Positions 43,735 to 51,011 of a DNA stretch of 64,000 nucleotides are shown piece by piece. A program made the translations under genes and the position numbers. Numbering within the stretch: position 1 is the stretch's first letter; the number at the start of each line of letters is the position of its first letter. Origin of the DNA: Megasphaera paucivorans (GTDB lineage Bacteria; Bacillota; Negativicutes; Veillonellales; Megasphaeraceae); the NCBI RefSeq assembly GCF_900103535.1, contig NZ_FNHQ01000009.1, positions 1-64,000 on the forward strand, given 5' to 3'. The notes under the pieces are model-generated. The model did not search any database. It was not told where the DNA came from and worked only from the letters and a program-made list of their open reading frames with translations.

Positions 43735-43860
43735 GGCGAGAGCTAAAACCCATAATGCGCATTTACACAAAACTCTAACGAGCTTTGTAGCGCCACCCTC
43801 CAGCTGGACCGGATTGCTGCCTCCGGCAGACGGCTTTGCCGTGCTTTGTTTTCCTGCGGA
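43735..43860. other. Candidate origin of transfer (oriT)
   Basis: This GC-rich island in an otherwise AT-rich gap lies directly upstream of the relaxase gene. It contains two small perfect hairpins, CTGCC-TCC-GGCAG (43817-43829) and ACGGC-TTT-GCCGT (43830-43842). The minus strand at 43754-43765 reads TAAATGCGCATT, which matches the RSF1010-type nick region TAAGTGCGCCCT at 9 of 12 positions (nick sequence recalled from memory). Position, hairpins and relaxase class agree, but the nick site is inferred. Confidence 0.45.
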
Positions 43861-43940
43861 AAAACGAACCGAAAAATTTTTACAAATTTTAAAAAGAAAA
43901 AGCAGCCCTGAAAGATTCGGAGCTGCCAAAGGAAAGAACT

Positions 43941-46016
43941 ATGGCCCATTACTATTTTGAAAATACACCTCATGGCACGCGAAAAAACGGCACCAAACTA
44001 AATACCAAAACCCATTACGACTATATCTTCCGCGAAAGCGAATATGCTCATATGGATAATCGCGAGGAAGATTTAGCTTTTACTTCTTATGGGAATATGC
44101 CGAGCTGGGCCGATCATCCGGGGATGTTTTGGGAAGAAGCAGAAGCCCACCGTGACAAGCCTGATGGCCGCGCTTATCGGGAATTTCGATTTGCCCTGCA
44201 AGAAGAATTTACCCTTGCTGAAAACATGGAAATTATTGAGCAACTTTTAAAAGAAACCGGCATCAAGGATCGCCATGCCTATTCCTATGCCATCCATGAT
44301 AAAACTGCCACCTTTGACAAGGAGCATCGAAACATTCACTGCCATCTGATGTTCAATGAAAAAATTATTGAACGCGACCGGCCACTTCCACCTGACAAAT
44401 TCTTCAATCATTATGCGGTCAATCGCTCTGGTGAACCAACGCAGGGTTATCGCTCATCTAGAGAATTCATTACCAAAGAAATGACGCTTCATTTACGTAA
44501 ACGCTGGGCTGAAATGGTTAATGAAAAGTTTCAAGAAAAAGGCCTTTCCACTTCTATCAGTGAAAAGACCTTACAGACCCAACGTGAAGAACTGGTTTTA
44601 TCTGGAAGAAATGAGGAGGCAGAACTTCTCAACCGAACTCCTGCCCCACACCTTGGCAGTGCTTACCGAAATCCAGTTGTGATGCAAAAAATTATGAATC
44701 AAATTGAGCAAATCGATCACGAATCAGATTTCCCTGAAACTAGTGAAGAAACAGACATATCTGCTCTTTCTTCCAAAGAGCAAAACGTCTTAATTTTTGC
44801 CAATGATGCTTTGCTCCGCCAAGTTGCCCGACAAATACAGCAAGAACGCCTACGTCTGCAAAAGGCTCAGGATATAGAAATAGCAAAGATTGAAGCAGCA
44901 GAAATCATGGAAGAACCGCTCATTATAACCATTGGCGATGTATATTCTTATCTCAAAGAAAAAGCCTCTAATTACCAAACACTAGCTGATGATAAATTAG
45001 CTGCCTATAAAGCCTTGAAACCACATATTCTTAACGATCAACAATTGCGACTTGCTACACAGGATAAGGCCTTGAATCATCAGTACGATAAAACACGCAA
45101 AGCCTATGCAAAAACGGCTAAGGAATTGCAACGTACAAAAGAGCTGGCTACTTCCCTTTATGGCATTCCTGATAAAACGCATGAACTGGCCGAATGCAGC
45201 AAAAAAATAAAGCTGCTTACCGAGGAACGCAATGTTCTTGGTAAACAACTCAATGCTTATCGCCGCGCTATTGATGGCGACGCCAAAGAAAAAATTAATG
45301 ATATTTTTAAAACGTTACAGCATGAAAATGCTGAAAAACAGCTTCAGAACAACCGGCTTTATGCCGAATATCTTTCTTTGAAAAAACAGACCGATAGATA
45401 TGCTGATGCTGCGAAAAAACTAAGCACGGAGAACATGGACATGGTACTTTTCACCGATAGGCTCCCGGCAACACTAAACCGCAAGTGTAAAATTGACGGT
45501 ATCCAGCCTATTTCTAAGCTCAAAATCTTGGTTTATAATGGTGATTCTTATGCCCTTTTAGCACAACTTCGGGCTCAAGAAAATATAGATAAGAGCATAG
45601 ATAATCGCTGTACAGTGACAGCCGTAAAGCTTGGTGATAATATAAGCCGTGGCACCGTTCCAAAATATGAAATTCAGGTGATGACGAACAACAACAATAA
45701 GTGGAAAATCCATAGTGCTTCTATTCCGATCAAAAATGATGCTACACCTGAAATTATCCGACTCTATACTCTTCATGAATCACGGCAGCAAAATGCAACT
45801 TTACAAAATAATTTAGTAAGGCATTCTCATCCTATTTTACAGACTGCCCGCAATGATCAGAAGCAGGCAATTTCATCTCATGTTGCTTCACTCGCTGAAA
45901 AGCTTATTTCAAAAGAAAAGGACATCCATTTGGACGCCCATTGGAATAATGAATCTGAAGTTAAAGACAAAACAAAAATTGCTGAAGAAAAAATGTATCA
46001 GGGATGGAGTTTATAA
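43941..46016 (+). CDS. MobA/MobL-family (MOBQ) relaxase
   Basis: A 691-residue protein. The N-terminal relaxase domain (about 1-220) contains an early Tyr (HYYFEN or THYDYIFRE), AYSYAIHDKTA and the metal-binding HxH motif EHRNIHCHLMFN. A coiled-coil region (about 290-480) and a C-terminal domain of unknown type follow (NGDSYALLAQLRAQE). It nicks oriT and pilots the strand through the T4SS. It is transcribed away from the T4SS operon, with GGAAAG 9 bp before the ATG. A similarity of the C-terminal part to a primase or helicase is not visible. Confidence 0.88.
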   Translation: MAHYYFENTPHGTRKNGTKLNTKTHYDYIFRESEYAHMDNREEDLAFTSYGNMPSWADHPGMFWEEAEAHRDKPDGRAYREFRFALQEEFTLAENMEIIEQLLKETGIKDRHAYSYAIHDKTATFDKEHRNIHCHLMFNEKIIERDRPLPPDKFFNHYAVNRSGEPTQGYRSSREFITKEMTLHLRKRWAEMVNEKFQEKGLSTSISEKTLQTQREELVLSGRNEEAELLNRTPAPHLGSAYRNPVVMQKIMNQIEQIDHESDFPETSEETDISALSSKEQNVLIFANDALLRQVARQIQQERLRLQKAQDIEIAKIEAAEIMEEPLIITIGDVYSYLKEKASNYQTLADDKLAAYKALKPHILNDQQLRLATQDKALNHQYDKTRKAYAKTAKELQRTKELATSLYGIPDKTHELAECSKKIKLLTEERNVLGKQLNAYRRAIDGDAKEKINDIFKTLQHENAEKQLQNNRLYAEYLSLKKQTDRYADAAKKLSTENMDMVLFTDRLPATLNRKCKIDGIQPISKLKILVYNGDSYALLAQLRAQENIDKSIDNRCTVTAVKLGDNISRGTVPKYEIQVMTNNNNKWKIHSASIPIKNDATPEIIRLYTLHESRQQNATLQNNLVRHSHPILQTARNDQKQAISSHVASLAEKLISKEKDIHLDAHWNNESEVKDKTKIAEEKMYQGWSL

Positions 46017-46066
46017 CCTATAACTTTCAAAAAATCATAGACTTTTTAGTTTTTACCAATTACATC

Positions 46067-46900
46067 TTACAACAATCGATCTAATAATTCGCCAATTTGT
46101 TCAAATGCATCTCGTTTAACAATCTCTATTTCTTCCATATCAACCAACTCTTGAAAATCAGCAACATCTTTAGGCCCTGCATGATTAGGTGTTGCGAACT
46201 TTTCTTTGAGCTTCCTAATCATCTCTTTAACTAAACCATGATCTTTATATGGTAAAAAGTCTTTCACCAATTCCTCGACACCGCCTGGAAAATGTTTGAT
46301 GCAAAAATAAATATCATACGCATCCTTAGCTTTCCCCCGTCCCAGCGCTGCAGCTTTCATAGCTAAAAAAGGAACTATAGATACAACTTTTATTCGTCCA
46401 GTATCAAATGCCCCATCAGGTCTCCTTGCTTCAATTGTTATTTCTACTGCAGGTATTTCAAACGCAAAATTACCCCCAGTAGCTTTTAGTGCTTTAAGGC
46501 CTTGAATATGTTGACTCTGCTTTCGTTCTGAAGTACCTCCGTACTTTCCCGCCAAAATATCTAAATCAACGTCATATTTAATCTCATCCACTACAACACT
46601 TTTAACAAAAGTAAAATACTTTTCTTTATCTTTCCGATAGCCATTATCTATCAGAATCTTTTCGATTGTAAAATACGCAGCCTCTTCAAGATTTAAATGA
46701 TTTAAAAGTATATCTACATCAATACTTCCGATATGATCTTCCCCTGGAAAATATAAATCAGGTACCCAACCACCGACAACTAATATATCGTCCTTATAGG
46801 CATTTAATATATTCATTATTTCAATAAGAACCCTATGTGCAGCCTCTCTTTGCCCACCAGAATAATCAGTTTGTGAATGCAAATCTTCGTCTTTAATCAA
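46067..46900 (-). CDS. AbiEii-like nucleotidyltransferase (putative toxin)
   Basis: A 277-residue protein with a nucleotidyltransferase core: LVVGGWVPDLYF (the GG motif, here GGW), then SIDVDILL (the two catalytic Asp residues as D-V-D), then KYDVDLDILAG (the third acidic site), and later MKAAALGRGKAKDAYDIYF as in AbiEii proteins. The TTG at 46900 is chosen because GGGAG lies 7 bp upstream and it starts 3 bp after the antitoxin stop. AbiEii toxins block growth by modifying tRNA or other RNA; here this is family knowledge. Confidence 0.75.
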   Translation of the reverse strand: MIKDEDLHSQTDYSGGQREAAHRVLIEIMNILNAYKDDILVVGGWVPDLYFPGEDHIGSIDVDILLNHLNLEEAAYFTIEKILIDNGYRKDKEKYFTFVKSVVVDEIKYDVDLDILAGKYGGTSERKQSQHIQGLKALKATGGNFAFEIPAVEITIEARRPDGAFDTGRIKVVSIVPFLAMKAAALGRGKAKDAYDIYFCIKHFPGGVEELVKDFLPYKDHGLVKEMIRKLKEKFATPNHAGPKDVADFQELVDMEEIEIVKRDAFEQIGELLDRLL

Positions 46901-46902
46901 AT

Positions 46903-47991
46903 TTAGAACTCCCTCTCCATAATTGCATTTGCAGCTTCTTCCCCACGTCCTTTTAAGGCCAATAAATCCAAACAAACTTGAATTGGTGATGCCACTATAA
47001 GTTGATTTATATTACGCACATTCAACATTGTACATGGGTCATAAGGCACAATTATTGAAACATTTGAACCGCTAGTGACCTGCTTGCAATCCAATGACAA
47101 AACTGCTTCTTGTAAATCCTGATAAGGTATATACACATGAACTTTATTATATCTGACCGTAGGAGAATATCTCACCGCTCCAGAAAATCCTGTAACTGCA
47201 TACTCTATCCCCGTCTTTTCTTTCAACTGAATGAGCTTTTGTTCAAATTCTTGAACAGAGTATTTAGTATAGTATTCATAAGTCATATTAGGTTTCGAAT
47301 TATAAATTTGTGCCCACTCAGTAATTATCTCTTTAGGTTTAGCAACAAAAAAACCATCTTCATCGCTTGCTATATATTCTTTTTCTTCCAAATATCTTTT
47401 AATATTAGCAACCTGTCCAATACTTGACTTGGAATAATCTGACAATTCCTTCATTTTCCACCTTCTATTAGGCGTCTGGAGTAACTGTCTTAAAATTACA
47501 CTCGACTTTACAGCTCGCCTTTCAAAAATTGACGTATTTTTCCCTTTACTCTCTCTATATTTATTGGGTTTTCCTTCTACACGAATATATATCCCATCAT
47601 ATATTATCAGACAATTTCCAGATAGATCAATGAAGCCCATCCCAAACTCCTCGCATATCTTACTAGATGCTGGAGAAATATAGGGAGCTGCAAGTAAATA
47701 ATAAGGCTTTTCATCTTCATTATTTACTTGCATTTGCTCCTTTAATGAAAGTAATTGCGCTGCGGCCTTCCTAATATATTTAGGCTCTCCATTGCTTTTT
47801 ACTTCGCATATTATCCTTAAGCTTCTAACGTCATTAACATTAGCAATAGCCTGAATATCATAAGCTTGATGTTGGCTAGTAAATACTTGTACATCGTTTA
47901 AAATAGGTACACACTCTAGCACTCTGAGCAATTCTTCCTGAATTAAGAATTCAATTTGCATACCATCTAATCTATTTATTTCATTTTTCAT
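46903..47991 (-). CDS. AbiEi-like antitoxin/regulator with nuclease-fold N-terminus
   Basis: A 362-residue protein. Residues 1-140 look like a restriction-endonuclease fold (AYDIQAIANVNDVRSLRIIC then EVKSNG, giving D...ExK). A winged helix follows at about 165-225 (RRWKMKELSDYSKSSIGQVA), then an AbiEi-like C-terminal domain (PSxVxVYIPYQD, LIVASPIQVCLDLLALKGRG). It sits immediately upstream of the nucleotidyltransferase, the usual antitoxin-toxin order. Its promoter region is packed with TTTCACC/GGTGAAA inverted repeats, consistent with autorepression. ATG at 47991 with AAAGG 11 bp upstream. Confidence 0.7.
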   Translation of the reverse strand: MKNEINRLDGMQIEFLIQEELLRVLECVPILNDVQVFTSQHQAYDIQAIANVNDVRSLRIICEVKSNGEPKYIRKAAAQLLSLKEQMQVNNEDEKPYYLLAAPYISPASSKICEEFGMGFIDLSGNCLIIYDGIYIRVEGKPNKYRESKGKNTSIFERRAVKSSVILRQLLQTPNRRWKMKELSDYSKSSIGQVANIKRYLEEKEYIASDEDGFFVAKPKEIITEWAQIYNSKPNMTYEYYTKYSVQEFEQKLIQLKEKTGIEYAVTGFSGAVRYSPTVRYNKVHVYIPYQDLQEAVLSLDCKQVTSGSNVSIIVPYDPCTMLNVRNINQLIVASPIQVCLDLLALKGRGEEAANAIMEREF

Positions 47992-48007
47992 CCAAATCAC
48001 GCCTTTC

Positions 48008-48113
48008 ACCATTCCGGTGAAATAATTATATCAAGTGAAATTGTTTTTTGCAAGACAATTTCACCTATAAGTCTATTTTCACCATTGCGATGAAAATAGA
48101 CTTATAGGTGAAA
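48008..48113 (-). promoter_or_regulatory. Promoter and nested operators of the AbiE-like operon
   Basis: Minus-strand TTGCAA (48048-48053), 17 bp, TATAAT (48025-48030). Three inverted repeats built on TTTCACC/GGTGAAA surround it: one around 48004-48020 (TTTCACC-N5-GGTGAAA), one spanning 48034-48065, and a perfect 23-bp-arm repeat (48059-48081 with 48091-48113, 9-bp loop). AbiEi-type antitoxins bind such repeats to repress their own operon. Confidence 0.75.
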
Positions 48114-48280
48114 ATTATACCCTATCACCAAAATATACAGTTTCCCCTTCAAAGGTAAAACAGCCGAGTAATATTTTTTAGAAAATATTACTAAACCACA
48201 CCTGCAGTGCCAGCTTGTTATGGGTTAACCTTTTTAAAACTCAGATTCAGGTTTTAATCCAAAGTTTTGAAGCAAATAAA

Positions 48281-48306
48281 AAGATCTGTCATATGCGGCA
48301 GATCTT
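48281..48306 (-). terminator. Terminator after the rep/antirestriction operon
   Basis: AAGATCTG (48281-48288) pairs with CAGATCTT (48299-48306) and the minus strand continues into TTTTTATTTG. It lies 30 bp beyond the stop of the 338-aa coiled-coil gene. The rest of 48114-48280 shows another AT-rich dyad (TAATATTTT with AAAATATTA) but no gene. Confidence 0.65.
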
Positions 48307-48336
48307 CTTTCTGCATTTATTTGAAATATCTATCCA

Positions 48337-49353
48337 TCACAAAGATCGTTCCCGTTCATGTTCCTGACTACGCACATTCCCCTTTGATTCAATACGGAGA
48401 AGTACTTTCCTTGGCTTTTTAATATTACTTTCATTATCAGAAACCTTATCTTGGACGGATGCCACGGTTCTTCCTTTCTCTGGCTCATTTATGCGTTGAA
48501 CAGCCGACTGCTGTTGTTCTGCGGTCTGCAATTTTTCCTGCTGCTCCTTTTCTACAGCCTGCCGTCTCTTTTCTAATGGTGAAAGATTTAAAACTTCTTC
48601 TTTCTTCGACTGAAGATATTGGATTCCCTTGTCAAAAATGGATGAAGTCTTTTGAATCGCCTGATCCATCATGCTATAGGCTTTATCCCGAACTGCCGTT
48701 TTTATTTTGTCTGGCATTTCCTGAATACCAGTATAAACCTGCTTTACCTGTTCACGTGCCTCTTTCCACAGAGCAGCCGCGATAACCGGCTTTTGCCAAT
48801 GAATACTTTCACGAAGGTTTTCTGTATCAGAAATAAACGTTTTGCCTTTTGCCATTAAATCTCGCAGATTCTCTGGCGAACTACCTTTTGTCTGTTCCTG
48901 CATCCGCTCAATAATATGCTTGATTTGCTCCATTTCCCGCTGCACTTGCCGCTCACGCTCCACGAGTTTTTCATATTCCGTTTGCAGAAAAATACTGGCT
49001 TGCTGAAAGGAATCTACTGTTTTATCCGAGGCAGTCATAATATCCTGCTCAGAGCTTGTTTTCTCCTGTACGATCTGTAAATTCTGGAGATTTTCCTTAA
49101 TAACCTCATGTTTCGGCTCATATTCTAGCCAAGTTTCCGGCGATGGTGCATATTCCTGTTCTGCCTGCGAAAACTGATCCATCTTTTCATACAAAGTATC
49201 AGAGGCCTTACCAATATCACGGCGCACGGGTTCCGGGGATTTATCCACCGTAGCCTGTACGCTTTTTTCCATATCCTGTTTTAGGTGAGTAGCAAGATTA
49301 CCATAATTCTGCGCATCAGCTTCATCAATCATCTGCCACAAATCCTTTTCCAT
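48337..49353 (-). CDS. Long coiled-coil protein of the conjugative element
   Basis: A 338-residue, charged, helical protein without membrane segments or signal peptide. Strong coiled-coil stretches lie at about 120-165 (EYEKLVERERQVQREMEQIK) and 245-285 (EKRRQAVEKEQQEKLQTAEQ). The tail is basic and disordered (KKPRKVLLRIESKGNVRSQE). It is the last gene of the parA-parB-rep-antirestriction operon, with GGGAG 11 bp before the ATG and one element palindrome (49381-49400) in its leader. Not recognised; possibly a relaxosome or partition accessory. Confidence 0.65.
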   Translation of the reverse strand: MEKDLWQMIDEADAQNYGNLATHLKQDMEKSVQATVDKSPEPVRRDIGKASDTLYEKMDQFSQAEQEYAPSPETWLEYEPKHEVIKENLQNLQIVQEKTSSEQDIMTASDKTVDSFQQASIFLQTEYEKLVERERQVQREMEQIKHIIERMQEQTKGSSPENLRDLMAKGKTFISDTENLRESIHWQKPVIAAALWKEAREQVKQVYTGIQEMPDKIKTAVRDKAYSMMDQAIQKTSSIFDKGIQYLQSKKEEVLNLSPLEKRRQAVEKEQQEKLQTAEQQQSAVQRINEPEKGRTVASVQDKVSDNESNIKKPRKVLLRIESKGNVRSQEHERERSL

Positions 49354-49380
49354 AACAATTTTCTCCCTTCAAGTCCAAAA

Positions 49381-49400
49381 GGTGTCCATTATGGACCCCC
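49381..49400. repeat. Element palindrome copy (GGTGTCCATTATGGACCCCC)
   Basis: One of six copies. It lies between the ArdC-like stop (49404) and the 338-aa gene start, 28 bp upstream of that start. The orientation places the G-rich side 5' on the transcribed (minus) strand, as in the copies at 33786 and 50854. Confidence 0.85.
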
Positions 49401-49403
49401 TAA

Positions 49404-50489
49404 TCATCGTGCCAATTCTGCCTGTTTTGATTTATCCTTTATCGAAACTTGCAATTTTTGTTTCCGTTGCTGCCGTTTTTTCTTCTCCATTGCCCGATCC
49501 GCAATCTCCTGAAACGGCGATACCTTTGTCGATTTCTTGACCTCTTTACTAAGCAGTACTTCCTTGCCATTTTCCACCGCTTTTGATGCTACTTGTTCAA
49601 TGCCTTTCAAAAGCATGTTCTTCTCAATGTAATCGGCCATTTCTTGTGCCTTAGAAGCTGCCCTATATAATTCATTGGGATCATCTTTTAAAACCTTTGC
49701 CCAAGACTGTAGATATGCGGCATGATTCTCATAATGCTTTTCATCAAATTTAATCCCATATTGCTGCTGCAAAAACGTAGAAGCAAGCTCTGCCCGTAAT
49801 TCCTCTTTGGCATATTCACTTTTTTCAAAATTGAACATGTCACGGTTCATCCGGGTAGAATGTCCTGTACTATGAGCGATTTCATGCGCACAAGTCGCAT
49901 GAAAGCCATCCAGTGTCTTAAATTTTTCTCGCGGCAATACATGGATTTCATCTGTCGTAGGACTATAAAAATTCCGATTGTTCTGGTCAAATAAAATTTT
50001 TGCCTCACTGTTTTTTAGCATATTTTCCATGTATTTATTCTTCTCATTCTCATCAATGGTCACAGAATATTCCGGAGGAACCCCTTCCATTTGCTGTGCA
50101 TTAAATACCGTATAGTATTTAACTATGGGACAATCTAAATCTTTCAATTTCTTCTCTTCTTCACCGGTTTCTTGATTTACTTCTTTGACCGTGACCGATT
50201 TCGACCAAAATTCAATATGTGTCCCTTTTTCGCCTTTTTTGACCTGCCAGCCTTTATCCTGCGCCTGTTTATACGTGCACCAGCGACTATCTGTATAACC
50301 TTTGTCCTCTGCTGCGATCATCAGGCGCATGCGATTGAGCCCTCGATAGGATGAACCAAGGGCCATATTATGCGCTGGTTTGCCAAAGTGTTCAGAATCC
50401 CAAAAGAATGGCTTTCCTGCCTCAATATCTTTTATTACTTTTTCCACAAGAGCATTCCGCTGCTCTTGCACATGCTCTGGTAACGCCAT
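49404..50489 (-). CDS. ArdC-type antirestriction protein (ssDNA-binding plus zincin)
   Basis: A 361-residue protein. The N domain has SSYRGLNRMRLMIAAEDKGY, then DSRWCTYKQAQDKGWQVKKG, then EKGTHIEFW, the hallmark of ArdC ssDNA-binding domains. The metallopeptidase domain follows with HATCAHEIAHSTGH (HExxH, about residue 205) and a downstream E-L-R-A-E-L-A-S-T-F. ArdC proteins protect incoming single-stranded DNA during conjugation. The last 60 residues are basic and Gln/Lys rich. It lies 11 bp after a 38-aa gene. Confidence 0.9.
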   Translation of the reverse strand: MALPEHVQEQRNALVEKVIKDIEAGKPFFWDSEHFGKPAHNMALGSSYRGLNRMRLMIAAEDKGYTDSRWCTYKQAQDKGWQVKKGEKGTHIEFWSKSVTVKEVNQETGEEEKKLKDLDCPIVKYYTVFNAQQMEGVPPEYSVTIDENEKNKYMENMLKNSEAKILFDQNNRNFYSPTTDEIHVLPREKFKTLDGFHATCAHEIAHSTGHSTRMNRDMFNFEKSEYAKEELRAELASTFLQQQYGIKFDEKHYENHAAYLQSWAKVLKDDPNELYRAASKAQEMADYIEKNMLLKGIEQVASKAVENGKEVLLSKEVKKSTKVSPFQEIADRAMEKKKRQQRKQKLQVSIKDKSKQAELAR

Positions 50490-50500
50490 ATCCTCATCCC

Positions 50501-50617
50501 CTAACGTTTTGCGTTTTCCTCATCGGATTCTTGCGCCAATTCTGCTTGCTCTTCCTCGGTCAACACTTGTTCATTTAGCTCCATTCCGTAATCTTCCATC
50601 GATTTTTCCGCCTTCAT
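50501..50617 (-). CDS. Small acidic hypothetical protein
   Basis: A 38-residue acidic protein (MKAEKSMEDYGMELNEQVLT, EEEQAELAQESDEEN...). It has one of the best ribosome binding sites in the window (AGGAGGTGAAGTGCG before ATG), and its start overlaps the stop of the 58-aa gene (ATGA). Not recognised. Its acidity and position before ArdC could suit a DNA-mimic or regulator, but that is speculation. Confidence 0.6.
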   Translation of the reverse strand: MKAEKSMEDYGMELNEQVLTEEEQAELAQESDEENAKR

Positions 50618-50790
50618 CGCACTTCACCTCCTGCTTTTGGTATCTTTTTTATTACAATTTCGACCTTTTCCTCATCAAATTTCAAACTCAAAACATAGGC
50701 ATTATCATACCAAATAAGTTCGTTATCCTTGAATACGCCTCGATTGGTCGATATAATTCTTCTCCCATTTTCAATAAACTCCACCCTCAT
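50614..50790 (-). CDS. Small hypothetical protein upstream of ArdC
   Basis: A 58-residue protein (MRVEFIENGRRIISTNRGVF, then KDNELIWYDNAYVLSLKFDE) with a predicted all-beta start and a basic end. AAGGA lies 10 bp before the ATG at 50790. The stop overlaps the next start, so the two small genes are translationally coupled. Not recognised. Confidence 0.6.
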   Translation of the reverse strand: MRVEFIENGRRIISTNRGVFKDNELIWYDNAYVLSLKFDEEKVEIVIKKIPKAGGEVR

Positions 50791-50853
50791 TCAATCCACA
50801 TCCTTGACCAGCACATTGATTTTCCCCATAAAAAATTATTACAAGCCGAATCG

Positions 50854-50998
50854 GGTGTCCATTATGGACCCCCAAACGAATCGACGTATCCTAAGAAGCA
50901 GGGGCAAAATCGGTCGTTTTTATACGACAATGCTGGCCCCACCTACCCCAAGATTAAATTTGCCTACAGTCAGTCAAGGTGTCCATAATGGACACCTT
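50854..50998. repeat. Two element palindromes in the 221-bp leader before the small genes
   Basis: Copies lie at 50854-50873 (GGTGTCCATTATGGACCCCC) and 50976-50998 (core GGTGTCCATAATGGACACC with flanking AA/TT, a 23-bp palindrome with a one-base centre). On the minus strand the latter runs straight into TTGACT, a possible -35, so it could act as an operator. No protein-coding frame I would support lies between 50791 and 51011, apart from a 12-codon leader (MGKINVLVKDVD) ending at the 58-aa gene start. Confidence 0.8.
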
Positions 50999-51011
50999 AA
51001 ATTCCAGACAT

